Assembly: GCF_900111685.1 (NCBI RefSeq)
Contig: NZ_FOHX01000021.1
Location: 62,001 to 126,000, forward strand
Direction of reading: 5' to 3'
Source of the DNA: Nonomuraea wenchangensis
GTDB taxonomy: Bacteria; Actinomycetota; Actinomycetes; Streptosporangiales; Streptosporangiaceae
DNA length: 64,000 nt
The stretch's first letter is position 1, and each line of letters starts with the position of its first letter. The notes under the pieces were generated by a model. It searched no databases. It saw only the letters and a list, made by a program, of their open reading frames with translations, and was not told the origin of the DNA. Position numbers and translations under genes: made by a program. Of the stretch, positions 16,426 to 24,728 are shown piece after piece.

Positions 16426-18341
16426 CAGCGCACCCCTCCCTGCTCCCCCGCCAACACCCGACCACCCTCACCCTGAACACCAGCGTCCTGAAGGCCGTCA
16501 CCGTCCTGGACGTCGATCTCGTCATAGTGGGCGAACACCCGCCGATAGAGCCGACTCCGCGCGATCAGCTCGTCATGCGTACCGAAGTCGACGACCTCTC
16601 CACGCCGCAACAACAACACCTTGTCGGCCCACCGAATCTGCGAGAGCCGATGGGTGATCAGCAACGTGCTGCGCCCCTCCAGGATGCGCCCGACGGCCTG
16701 CTGGATCTTGTCCTCGGTCGCCGAGTCGATGGCGCTGGTGGAGTCGTCGAGCACCAGGATCGCCGGGTCGGTGAGCAACGCCCGCGCGATGGCCAGCCGC
16801 TGCCGCTGTCCTCCGGAGAGCGTGACGCCGCGCTCCCCGATGACCGTCTCGTACCCGTCCTCCAGCTCCCCGATGAACTCGGCGGCCTGCGCGTCCTCGG
16901 CCGCCCGCACCACCGCCTCGTGGTCGGCCCGCTGGCCGAGGCCGAAGGCGATGTTCTCGCTCACCGACCGCGAGAACAGCACGATGTCCTGCTCGATCGT
17001 CGAGATCTGCGACCGCAGCGAGTCGAGGTCCCAGTCGCGTACGTCGACCCCGTCGACCAGTACGCGCCCGCCGGTGACGTCGTAGATGCGCGGCACCAGC
17101 TTGGTGAGCGTGCTCTTGCCCGACCCGGTCTCCCCCACGATCGCGACCGTCTCGCCCGGCTTCACGGTGAACGACACCCCGCGCAGCGCCGGCTCGCCGT
17201 CGGCCGCGTAGCCGAAGGTGACGTCCTCGAAGACGATCTCGCCACGGATCGGCGCGGCGTGCCCGTCGGGCCGCTGCTCGATCTCGCTCTCGGCGGTCAT
17301 GATGTCGAGGATGCGGCGGGAGGAGACGATGCCGATCTGGATGAGCGAGAACGTGAAGATCGACATCTGCGTGGGGAACCCGAGCATGCCCATGAGCCCC
17401 ATGAACGCGACCAGCTCACCGACACTGATCGCCCCGATGCCCTGCAGATAAAGCCCGTGCCAAAGTGCCCCCGCCATCGCGAACGAGAACAGCAGCGTCG
17501 GCAGATAGCGCGCCTGCACCAGCCCATTACGTACGAACGAGTCGCGGTAGCGCCGCGCGCTGGCCCGGAACCGCAGCCGCTCCTGCCCCTCCTGCGCGGT
17601 CACCTTGATCACCTCGATGCCGCGCACGGCCTGGCTGAGCCCGGCGTTGAGCTCGCCGAACTCCTCCCGCATCCGCGTCGCCACCGGGTTGAGCCTGCGC
17701 ATGTAGTGCCGGAGCGCGATCACGAACACCACCGCGAACACCCCCGGCACCAGCAGCAGCCGCGGATCGATGGCCGCCATGAAGAACAGCGGGACGATGC
17801 CGGTGAGCCCGGAGTCGACGATGAGGTCGGCGCCCGGCGTGATCATGATGGAGAGCTGCCGGATGTCGTTGGCGGCCCGGGCCATCAGGTCGCCCACGCG
17901 CTGGCGGTTGTGGAAGGTCTGGCTCTTGCCGAGCAGGCTGACGTACAGCTCGTCACGCGCGTCGCGCTCCAGCCGCTTGGCCAGCACCTCGCTCGACAGC
18001 CGCGCGACCATGTCGAACACCCCGCGCGCGAGCACCACCGCCAGCATCGCGAGCGCGATGAGCCCGAGCGCGTCCAGCGGCCCGCCCCGGTGGCCGAGCA
18101 CGGAGTCAAAGGCGTCGCCGATGTACTGCGGCACCATGGCGTTGAGCGTGGTCATGACCACGGACCCGCCGAGGAACCCGACCAGGTGGAACGGGTGCCG
18201 CCGCAGGTGCGACCAGAGCCAACGCACGGGCCCCCGCCGGTCGTGACGTGGGCCGGCCACGGAGAACTCAGAACTGCTGCTCATCACAGGCGCCGCCCCC
18301 GACCACGGATAGCTGACAGACTCGAACTCGCTTTCTACCAC
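16425..18341 (-). CDS. ABC exporter half-transporter, degenerate-Walker-B subunit
   Basis: A 638-residue TMD-NBD protein. Walker A GETGSGKST near residue 400, canonical signature LSGGQRQ near 505, but Walker B ends LVLDDSTSAID, with Asp where the catalytic Glu should be. With the LSMGQ of the partner this makes one degenerate and one competent ATP site, the classical asymmetric arrangement. GTG at 18341 sits only three bases after GGAGG; an ATG at 18284 is an alternative that would remove a disordered N-terminus. It is the first gene of a two-gene operon. Confidence 0.92.
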   Translation of the reverse strand: MVESEFESVSYPWSGAAPVMSSSSEFSVAGPRHDRRGPVRWLWSHLRRHPFHLVGFLGGSVVMTTLNAMVPQYIGDAFDSVLGHRGGPLDALGLIALAMLAVVLARGVFDMVARLSSEVLAKRLERDARDELYVSLLGKSQTFHNRQRVGDLMARAANDIRQLSIMITPGADLIVDSGLTGIVPLFFMAAIDPRLLLVPGVFAVVFVIALRHYMRRLNPVATRMREEFGELNAGLSQAVRGIEVIKVTAQEGQERLRFRASARRYRDSFVRNGLVQARYLPTLLFSFAMAGALWHGLYLQGIGAISVGELVAFMGLMGMLGFPTQMSIFTFSLIQIGIVSSRRILDIMTAESEIEQRPDGHAAPIRGEIVFEDVTFGYAADGEPALRGVSFTVKPGETVAIVGETGSGKSTLTKLVPRIYDVTGGRVLVDGVDVRDWDLDSLRSQISTIEQDIVLFSRSVSENIAFGLGQRADHEAVVRAAEDAQAAEFIGELEDGYETVIGERGVTLSGGQRQRLAIARALLTDPAILVLDDSTSAIDSATEDKIQQAVGRILEGRSTLLITHRLSQIRWADKVLLLRRGEVVDFGTHDELIARSRLYRRVFAHYDEIDVQDGDGLQDAGVQGEGGRVLAGEQGGVR

Positions 18342-18721
18342 CGGCCTCCGACAGTTTCCCAGCGGTTTTGCTCGCCCCGTCCCCCACCTGATCGTCGGCC
18401 CACCCGACGCCCACCACGGCCAGATGTGGAACGACCTCCGCGTCGCGCCCAGTAGACAACAGTCCGCAGAATCGCGAGAATCACCCCGCTACGCCCTATC
18501 CGTGCCACCGAGCGCACAACCCGCAACCACCCGAGAAAAGCCAGAACGAGACCCCTTTTAGGCGCGCACAAAATCACTCTTTCACCCGGCCCCATTATGC
18601 ATATTCCCGCCCCGTCTTATACCGATTGACTGTGCAGCCGGAAATTGCGCTCTGTACCTCACATAACCCGGATACGCTGCGCATGGTCATTCGCCCGTCG
18701 ACCGGCCACAGGGGACCCAGC
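18342..18721. other. 380-bp intergenic spacer
   Basis: Divergent spacer between the ABC exporter operon and the 18722 operon. It is more AT-rich near 18540-18690 than its flanks, as expected for promoters. An antisense frame reads as a basic 86-residue peptide (18335-18595), but it overlaps the exporter start and has no recognisable feature, so I did not call it. No repeats seen. Confidence 0.5.
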
Positions 18722-18955
18722 ATGGCGACACAGGAGCAGATCCATGCCGCCCGGCGGCAGATCGAGCAGTTGCGCGATCAGCACAGCGGCGATATCCGCG
18801 GCCTGATCCACCTCATTGACGCCGGCGCGATCAAAGGCCCTGCCGCCGACAGACTGGTACGCGACATCAACGGCTGGGACCAGGCGTACCGCGGCCTGTT
18901 CGACCGCGCACTCAACCTGCTGGACACCCTCCACCCCGACGGCGCGCCCTCATGA
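18722..18955 (+). CDS. Small helical protein, WXG100-like in size
   Basis: A 77-residue, charged, predicted two-helix protein. The first helix is about residues 3-30 (QEQIHAARRQIEQLRD), the second about 40-70, with a GW pair at the turn (INGWDQAY). It overlaps the start of the next gene by four bases (ATGA). Small helical-hairpin proteins before a long one are typical of type VII-like substrates and their partners, but no ESX core genes are in the window. Start ATG at 18722 after AGGGGACCC; the frame is open further upstream without a site. Confidence 0.6.
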   Translation: MATQEQIHAARRQIEQLRDQHSGDIRGLIHLIDAGAIKGPAADRLVRDINGWDQAYRGLFDRALNLLDTLHPDGAPS

Positions 18956-21024
18956 CCCCCGGCCCGACGACACCCCTCGCCATCGACCCGACGCTGATGA
19001 CCCAGCTCATCTCGCTGATGAAGCGCCTCAGCCAAACCGTCCCCGAGACCGGCGCCCAGGTGGACAAGGCCCTGAGCACGGTCCAACTCAGCATGTCCGG
19101 CCCCGGCACCGCCCGCGACATCGCCCACCAGATCGGCACAAAGGTCCCCGAACTACAACGGCGACTCGACCTGATGCTCGCCGCCCAGAAGGTCGCGCTC
19201 AGCAGATCCCAGGCCCTGTGGGCCGACGAGTCCCAGTGGGTGTCCGACACGCCCGCGGCGGGCGCCGCGACGGCCGCCCGCCTGGCCGCCGCCCTCCGCA
19301 CCGCCATGAAGAAGGGAACCATCGACGCCAAAACCCTCGCCGACCTGCAGAAACACCAGAACGACCCGTACTTCGCCATCGCCTTCGCCACCCAGCTATC
19401 CCCCAGGGAGCTCAAGCAACTGCTCACATCCCTCTACCGCCGCAACACCACCGTGCTGGGCGCCGACCCGGAAGCGATCGCCGAGCTCGACAAACTGTCC
19501 GCCGCCCTGAGCACCACCCTCGGCACCGCCTCACGCGGCGCCGGCCCCCTCAAGCTCCCGAAGGGCTACGTCGACCAGCTCCTGGAACACCTAGACACCC
19601 CCGAGACCGCCTTCGCACTCAACAAACTCCTGCGCACCGGCCACTTCGACGACACCTTCCTCCGCGAGCTGGCCACCAAGGTCTACGACTACGAACGCAA
19701 ACAACCTCCGGGCTCCCTGTACTGGCGCAACATGACCCCCACCACGCAGCCCGCCAACGACCTCCCGGCCGCCTACAAGGACCCGCTGGCCGCCGTAGCC
19801 GCCGCCCTCGCCCACAACCCCCGAGCCGCCCAGGACTTCCTCACCGACCCCCAGCGCAAGCCCCTCGACTACCTGATGCGCGAGCGCACCTGGTACGAGG
19901 CCACCGACAGCGACCTCGGCCACGCCCTCGAAGCCGCCACCACCACCTTCCGCGACCACGACCTCCCACCAGGCGGCTCCCGCGGCTACAAATCAGCCCT
20001 GATCGCCTCCTGGGCGTTGCACTTCTGGACCAACCCATCCGCCCAGTCCAACCTCCCCAACACCCGTCAGAGCGTGGGCAACATACTGAGCTCGTACATG
20101 AGTGACCTGAACCGCGCAGCCGAAGATCGAGTAGCCCACAACCCCGGCGTTATCTCTCGCGACCCCGACACGAACCTCAAAGGCACGCAACCCTACGGCG
20201 CCATACTCGACCGCGACGGCATCAAAGGCGTGATGCGTTGGACCTTCGCGGATCCGGCAGTGCTCAAGACAGTGGTGACGGCACAAGGGAAATACAGCAT
20301 CGACGTACTGAACGAGCGGGCCGCCGAGATTGCGAAGTTGAATCGGGCCGACTTTGAGAAGTGGCACAGGGCTCATCCGCAGGCGACGACCGCCGAGATC
20401 AACGCTCAGCGCCAGAAAATTTTGGAAGGTCGAATGACCAGCTCAGATGGAGCAACTTTTGGTCAGGCCATCGAAAGACTCAGTCGCACCCTTTATGTTA
20501 TCACTGACGCAGGGAACATCGCCAACATCACGAAAGCCGACCAGCACGACAAGGTGTTCGCTGCTTTCAAGGAGGCCATCACCAGCGTCGCCGACCTGGT
20601 CCCCGGCCCTCAGGGGAAGATCGCCGGATTGTTGTTCGACAAGGCCAAGTCGGAGGTGTACGGCAAGTTCACTGGCGAGCAGGGAGCTGCGGCACGCAGC
20701 CAGGCCAATACAACGATCGGCCAGACCATCGACATGTTCACTGACATCACGGCGGACGCGATGATGCAGCACGGCCTCTTCGGCGATGGAGAAGTGCCCA
20801 CGAGGACACACCCGTACGCTTCCCTGAACTTCCCTCGCGGCTCGGCCGGTGATTTCATGAACGGCAAGAAGATCATTCCGTGGAGCCAGATGACCGCGGA
20901 TCAGCGTGAAGCGTATACGGAATGGCTCAACAACCCAGACACAGGAGCCGTGTTCCGAGACCCCTCGAACGCCGTAGGAGAAGGCTTCGATCAAGCGACC
21001 CGCATCGAAGGACAAGGCGGATGA
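18952..21024 (+). CDS. 690-residue uncharacterised protein (DUF6571-like), mosaic composition
   Basis: No signal peptide and no membrane helix. Residues 1-95 are helical and coiled-coil-like (LMTQLISLMKRLSQTVPETG, VPELQRRLDLMLAAQK). Residues about 130-400 contain the block YWRNMTPTTQPAND, ALAHNPRAAQDFL and LDYLMRERTWYEATD, which recalls actinobacterial DUF6571 proteins; that assignment is from memory. From about base 20,080 codon use becomes less GC-biased and the last third reads as a different module (DMFTDITADAMMQHGLFGDGEVP, PWSQMTADQREAYTEWL). It overlaps both neighbours by ATGA, so small protein, large protein and lipoprotein are one translational unit. Possible secreted or toxin-like protein; no nuclease or other catalytic motif is evident. 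Confidence 0.65.
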   Translation: MTPGPTTPLAIDPTLMTQLISLMKRLSQTVPETGAQVDKALSTVQLSMSGPGTARDIAHQIGTKVPELQRRLDLMLAAQKVALSRSQALWADESQWVSDTPAAGAATAARLAAALRTAMKKGTIDAKTLADLQKHQNDPYFAIAFATQLSPRELKQLLTSLYRRNTTVLGADPEAIAELDKLSAALSTTLGTASRGAGPLKLPKGYVDQLLEHLDTPETAFALNKLLRTGHFDDTFLRELATKVYDYERKQPPGSLYWRNMTPTTQPANDLPAAYKDPLAAVAAALAHNPRAAQDFLTDPQRKPLDYLMRERTWYEATDSDLGHALEAATTTFRDHDLPPGGSRGYKSALIASWALHFWTNPSAQSNLPNTRQSVGNILSSYMSDLNRAAEDRVAHNPGVISRDPDTNLKGTQPYGAILDRDGIKGVMRWTFADPAVLKTVVTAQGKYSIDVLNERAAEIAKLNRADFEKWHRAHPQATTAEINAQRQKILEGRMTSSDGATFGQAIERLSRTLYVITDAGNIANITKADQHDKVFAAFKEAITSVADLVPGPQGKIAGLLFDKAKSEVYGKFTGEQGAAARSQANTTIGQTIDMFTDITADAMMQHGLFGDGEVPTRTHPYASLNFPRGSAGDFMNGKKIIPWSQMTADQREAYTEWLNNPDTGAVFRDPSNAVGEGFDQATRIEGQGG

Positions 21025-21563
21025 GAACGCCCCTCCTCCCCGTACTGCTGACGGCGGTGCTGCTCGCGACGTCGGCCTGCTCCTCCTCGCCACCGCCTGA
21101 CAACCGACCGCTGGGAGACGTGACGGCGAAGCCGCAGGAGTGCGGCCTGATCTCCAGGGACGCCATCGCTCGAGCCATCGGCCTGGATGATTTCCTCGCC
21201 ACAGGAAGCCGGCCTGGAGAGCGCTTCGACCGGTGCATCGTACGGAAGCTGCAGAGCGACGAGATCGGAGCAGAGCTCTCGATCACCTTCGACAATCCGT
21301 CGAGCTTGTCGTTGGACGAGTTGGAGGGCACGAAGCAGCACGATCGTGGAGTGGACCTGCCCGCCGATCTCGGCCCCGGCTTCACCGCCCAGTTCGAAGG
21401 CAAAGATGGACTCCGCACGTATGCCTACGCCTGGACGCCTGACACTCGCCGCCGACTCTCCATCTGGATCACCCCGGGCGCCCCAGGCCGAGACCACCGA
21501 GCGGACGCCATCGAGTTCGTCCGCCAACTTAGGCCCATCCTGCTAGCGCCTTCTACTAAGTGA
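21021..21563 (+). CDS. Lipoprotein, DUF3558-like
   Basis: A 180-residue protein with signal and lipobox (LLATSAC at residues 13-19). The exported part has two further Cys (QECGLIS and DRCIV) and a beta-rich body, a pattern seen in DUF3558-type actinobacterial lipoproteins. The start overlaps the 690-residue gene's stop (ATGA). Position after a large protein suggests a cell-surface partner, receptor or immunity-type role, which is only an inference. Confidence 0.65.
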   Translation: MRTPLLPVLLTAVLLATSACSSSPPPDNRPLGDVTAKPQECGLISRDAIARAIGLDDFLATGSRPGERFDRCIVRKLQSDEIGAELSITFDNPSSLSLDELEGTKQHDRGVDLPADLGPGFTAQFEGKDGLRTYAYAWTPDTRRRLSIWITPGAPGRDHRADAIEFVRQLRPILLAPSTK

Positions 21564-21624
21564 CGCAGCGTGTGCTTGCCGCTCTAGGGCAACCGGCTCT
21601 GCCTGGCCTACCACCATCACGGTT

Positions 21625-21641
21625 GGGCTTCATTCAAGCCC
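21625..21641. terminator. Small hairpin between convergent genes
   Basis: GGGCTT (21625-21630) pairs with AAGCCC (21636-21641) over a five-base loop, just past the 3' end of the 21648 gene and downstream of the lipoprotein gene. A weak bidirectional terminator. Confidence 0.45.
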
Positions 21642-21647
21642 TGAGAG

Positions 21648-21914
21648 TCACTCTAGATCCGGAAAAGCTTCCCGGATGATGCTAAGAAGCATGGCTGCTC
21701 CAGCCTGATCGAACTGTAGGGTCTGACTAACTTTCTTCGGGGACTGCCTGCCATCAGACCCATAGGTGCTCAGCTGGAGTAGGCGCCCTTCAGCCGCATG
21801 CACCATTTGATAACCACACTCGACCTCGGTCGGGTGAAGCCCAGTGTTTTGAGTCGTCCTAGAGAACGAACGCACGACCGCCAAAGCATCCTCCTCGCAG
21901 ATGAATGACTGCAC
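21648..21914 (-). CDS. Small conserved-looking protein, unknown function
   Basis: An 88-residue soluble protein. Features: an acidic start (CEEDALAVVRSFSR), NTGLHPTEVECGYQMV, then LLQLSTYGSDGRQSPKKVSQTLQFD and a C-terminal helix ending in FPDLE. The STYGSD-R-(6)-SQT stretch looks conserved, and similar small proteins occur in actinobacterial accessory regions, but no function is known to me. It lies in the AT-richer zone and has no obvious partner. Confidence 0.55.
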   Translation of the reverse strand: MQSFICEEDALAVVRSFSRTTQNTGLHPTEVECGYQMVHAAEGRLLQLSTYGSDGRQSPKKVSQTLQFDQAGAAMLLSIIREAFPDLE

Positions 21915-22009
21915 TATCTCGTAGAGGTATACGGCAAGCGCACCTCTTATTCAGCCTATTTGAGAGGGAGCTCAATCACGATCTTCCGCCGGCGCAGTAG
22001 CGGATACAG

Positions 22010-22819
22010 TCATCCAATACGGTTGGCGGCGGTTCGGCCCTTGTTCCAACTCTCGATGACCATCTGGTAGCACTGGCTCTCTCGTGATCCGGTGCCGCTG
22101 TTGTTGTAGCCGCCGTTCGATGCGCGGGTCAACGCTTCGGACCTCCAGCGCGCGGCCAACCCTCGCTTGAGCATCTTCTTGGCCAGGTCATCGTCGTCAA
22201 CATTTGCGCCGTGACGCCCCAGGAACATGGCCACACCTCCCAGGATCACGCCGTCCCAGGACTCCTTGTCCCTCCCCCAAGCCAGCTCAACAACCCGCAA
22301 CGTTCGATCCAGAACATCGGGTCCATACTGCTTCGTAATCCTCAGCACGGCCGACACTGCGCCGACGCTGTTCGTCGAGCTTGATCCCAAGCCGAGCCGG
22401 TGATCCTTCAGCACTCTGTCGATACTCACACAGAGCTCATCCCCTGCGGTCAGCCCGACCCTGTACTCATCCAGAGTGCTGACTTTTGCTGACTCTCGAT
22501 TCTTGATGAGGAAGAGAGTCGCCTCTTGCTGCTGGTCAAGGCCATAATGGATCTCCGCTTTCAGAGTGCGAAGCCCCCTCAGCTTGCAGGCCTCGGTTCG
22601 ATGCATGCCGTCAACCACATACCGAATGCCGTCGGCGCGCTCAGAAACCACGATCGAGCCGAGAGCATCCACGATAAGCCCATCCGCGATGCTCTTCGCG
22701 CGCTTCGGATTGAGCTTACGCTGTGCATCCTCGTCAATTTTCAGCGTGTCGATCTCAACTTCGACACCGTAGTCGACACGGTGATCCGGCAGTACGTACT
22801 GGAAGCGAGACTTGGCCAC
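22010..22819 (-). CDS. ParB/Srx-fold protein (DUF6551-like)
   Basis: A 269-residue protein. Residues 15-115 resemble a ParB/sulfiredoxin N-terminal domain: DTLKIDEDAQRKLNPKRAKSI, then IVVSERADGIRYVVDGMHRTEA with the G-x-HR nucleotide-binding box, followed by EATLFLIKNRESAKVS. The C-terminal half is helical. Such proteins often lie on plasmids, phages and integrative elements, and no ParA is near. Codon use is less GC-biased than in the flanking chromosome. Nuclease or kinase activity cannot be decided from the sequence. Confidence 0.7.
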   Translation of the reverse strand: MAKSRFQYVLPDHRVDYGVEVEIDTLKIDEDAQRKLNPKRAKSIADGLIVDALGSIVVSERADGIRYVVDGMHRTEACKLRGLRTLKAEIHYGLDQQQEATLFLIKNRESAKVSTLDEYRVGLTAGDELCVSIDRVLKDHRLGLGSSSTNSVGAVSAVLRITKQYGPDVLDRTLRVVELAWGRDKESWDGVILGGVAMFLGRHGANVDDDDLAKKMLKRGLAARWRSEALTRASNGGYNNSGTGSRESQCYQMVIESWNKGRTAANRIG

Positions 22820-22860
22820 TCGATGAACTCCGTTCTGGATGCTAGCTGGGCTTCGGCTTT

Positions 22861-23190
22861 CTAAGGCTCTTGCGGCGGCCCCTGGTGGGTACCGACGCTC
22901 TTGAGGAATTCGGTAGCCACCTTCACATCCGTCGTTGACACCGTCCAGCGCTCACTTCCGCTTCGCTTGTCCCAATGCAGGACGGGCGGAGCCTGTTGAG
23001 CTCGACGAGCCACAGCTCGGCGCTGTCCACTCTGATCAGCGATTAAGCCACCCAATGCGGTGAGAGCTACGAACACAACCACCGCAGCCCAGGCCCACGC
23101 GTTGTACTTCATCTCGGTAGCAAGGTTGACGGCAATGCCCAAGCCAGCCGACATCACAGCGCCCCAAAGCGCCCAGGATTTGCGGCTCAT
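22861..23190 (-). CDS. Small two-helix membrane protein, unknown
   Basis: A 109-residue protein with membrane helices at about residues 6-25 and 32-52 and a soluble tail (PPVLHWDKRSGSERWTVSTTDVKVATEFLKSV). The ATG at 23190 follows GAGAGG. It follows the same strand as the ParB-like gene, 41 bases upstream of it, and they may be cotranscribed. No recognised family. Confidence 0.5.
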   Translation of the reverse strand: MSRKSWALWGAVMSAGLGIAVNLATEMKYNAWAWAAVVVFVALTALGGLIADQSGQRRAVARRAQQAPPVLHWDKRSGSERWTVSTTDVKVATEFLKSVGTHQGPPQEP

Positions 23191-23754
23191 ATCCGAGAAC
23201 CTCTCAGGACGGACTCTCAACGAGGTGGGCCGTCCTGGTCACATGCACGACACCCCACTCAGGCCTGACGAGAGCGTAATTGAGATCCTCAATCGGCACA
23301 ACCAGAACCTATAGGAACTAGCATCACAAGTGCCCAACAAGCATTGGTAGTCCGGCATTTTCCCAGGTCACAGCTTCGCCTGCCTTTGGAATACCTCTTG
23401 GCTTCGTGACGTACGCATGACTCGACCTCAGAGCCTCATTCCACACGACAACCGGACAAAGCGTTCTAATGAGGCATAAATATACCCATCAGAGGTGGTG
23501 TCGATACCCAAGGGCTCGGCTGCTCGGCTGACAGTCGCCGCACGACACCTCCGCCCCAGGATGACCAATGACCCGCATGCCGACTTGATAACAGCGAGAT
23601 AACGCCCGTCGGAGTGGCTTCGCTACCTTAAGAGGTCACTCGTGGGCACTCTGGCGCCTGGCGAGGTCTCGTGAAGCGACCGCGTCCCAGTGCGCCATCG
23701 TCTCTCTTCCAGATTTATTGCCGATAGAACGGACGGTGCACGAGCGGGCGGCTA
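23191..23754. other. 564-bp stretch without a supported gene
   Basis: Lower-GC spacer between the membrane-protein gene and gntR. The only ORF with a plausible ribosome-binding site is a 20-residue one on the minus strand at 23636-23698 (starts MAHWDAVAS, preceded by GGAAGAGAG), lying 57 bases downstream of gntR. I rate it as possible but unproven. No tRNA, att-like direct repeat or transposase remnant was found. Confidence 0.4.
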
Positions 23755-24009
23755 CTACTCCTCCTTGGGCCAGCGCTCCCGCGGTGCCACGAAAGTCCCC
23801 CGGCCCTGGATGGTGACTACCCAACCCTCCTCGCGCAGGAGTTCCATCGCACGGCGTACTGAGCCGCGAGCGATCCCGTGCTCCTGCTGCAACGAAGTCT
23901 CGGAGGGCACCGTCTGCCGTTCCTCCAAGTCGCCCGCCTTGATTCGCTCCCTGATGATCCGGGCCAACTGCTCATAGATCGGGGTCGGGTCGAGCTGGTC
24001 AACTGTCAT
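23755..24009 (-). CDS. Compact GntR-family regulator (HTH domain only)
   Basis: An 84-residue protein that is almost only the GntR winged helix: PIYEQLARIIRERIKAGDL, VPSETSLQQEHGIARGSVRRAMELLREEGWV, IQGRGTFV. There is no effector domain. Small GntR repressors of this form resemble those in actinomycete integrative elements (KorSA type). ATG at 24009 or GTG at 24018 could start it. It is divergent from the 24181 gene across a spacer rich in palindromes. Confidence 0.85.
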   Translation of the reverse strand: MTVDQLDPTPIYEQLARIIRERIKAGDLEERQTVPSETSLQQEHGIARGSVRRAMELLREEGWVVTIQGRGTFVAPRERWPKEE

Positions 24010-24021
24010 ACCCAGCACGTT

Positions 24022-24100
24022 AAGTACGTACTTGCAGGGTCTTACATACGGTACGAGCTGTACGTGCTAGACGGGCTGTACGGGCTGGACGTATTGTTGA
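24022..24100. promoter_or_regulatory. GntR operator region with perfect palindrome and repeated GTACG half-sites
   Basis: AAGTACGTACTT at 24022-24033 is a perfect 12-bp palindrome at the gntR start. It is followed by four or five spaced copies of a CTGTACG/CTGGACG-type half-site to about 24093. This array lies in the gntR/24181 divergent promoter and is the natural autoregulatory site for the compact GntR protein. Confidence 0.55.
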
Positions 24101-24118
24101 AGGGTTGGAGTAAAGCAA

Positions 24119-24153
24119 GGGCCCGTCCGGCGATGCAGCGCCGAGACGGGCCC
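24119..24153 (+). promoter_or_regulatory. Strong leader hairpin upstream of the 24181 gene
   Basis: GGGCCCGTCCGGCG (24119-24132) pairs with CGCCG-A-GACGGGCCC (24139-24153): 14 base pairs, one bulged A, and a six-base loop. No T tract follows. It lies between the operator array and the ribosome-binding site GGGAGG near 24167, so it could be a leader structure, attenuator or RNA stabiliser. Confidence 0.6.
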
Positions 24154-24180
24154 GTCAATCGGACACGGGAGGTCCGATCC

Positions 24181-24363
24181 ATGGGCAACTCAACCACAGA
24201 CCTACGGTTCACGCCCCTGCTGGCTGCCGAGGTTCAAGCCGTGCTCGAAAAGCACGGCTACCGGCTGCCAGCGGGTGGAGATCACGTACAGGCTTTGGTG
24301 CTGGCACGGGTTGAGGGCGCGCTCCAGAACCTCGCGGCGATCTTCGAGGGGAGGACCTGGTGA
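24181..24363 (+). CDS. Small protein of the GntR-linked pair, unknown
   Basis: A 60-residue protein (FTPLLAAEVQAVLEKHGYRLP, then HVQALVLARVEGALQNLAAIFEG), mostly helical. The ATG follows GGGAGG by nine bases. It overlaps the next gene (GTGA). No family recognised. It lies divergent from a compact GntR gene. Confidence 0.6.
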   Translation: MGNSTTDLRFTPLLAAEVQAVLEKHGYRLPAGGDHVQALVLARVEGALQNLAAIFEGRTW

Positions 24364-24650
24364 TTCGGTGGGATGAGTTCGCCGACTACCACGGTCCGCA
24401 CGATGAGCGGCCGAAACCTGGTCATATCGTTCTGACCTGGCATGTGCCCGGCAACCGTACGTCGCGCGTTCGCGTGGTCGCGCATACGTGTGAGTGCCGG
24501 GGCATCGTGTACGAGCTCTGCCACGTCGCCGGGCAGGGCTTCGTACGACGGACTGACCGGATACAGGGGGAGGTGCGCGAGACGGGCTGGACGAGCACCA
24601 CGCTCGCCCTGGACACCTTTCATCGGATCCTGTTGGGCCAGGCGCGATGA
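24360..24650 (+). CDS. 96-residue protein of the GntR-linked pair, unknown
   Basis: Starts GTG within the GTGA overlap of the previous stop. It is soluble and beta-rich with three Cys (HTCECRG and YELCHVAG), plus several Trp and His, which could suit metal binding. No known family. With the 60-residue protein it forms a two-gene unit repressible by the adjacent GntR. Confidence 0.6.
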   Translation: MIRWDEFADYHGPHDERPKPGHIVLTWHVPGNRTSRVRVVAHTCECRGIVYELCHVAGQGFVRRTDRIQGEVRETGWTSTTLALDTFHRILLGQAR

Positions 24651-24728
24651 GAGCCCGGTAACGGCTCTTGTTGGTGGGACGGGGGGCGGCGATGCTTGGG
24701 GGAGGGTCGGCTGGGGGGAGGGGTGGGT

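Noticed and set aside
18335..18595. 86-residue minus-strand ORF before the ABC exporter
   Set aside because: Overlaps the exporter start, basic low-complexity tail, no ribosome-binding site.
20080..24650. Complete integrative element
   Set aside because: No integrase, excisionase, replication gene, tRNA or flanking direct repeats could be found.
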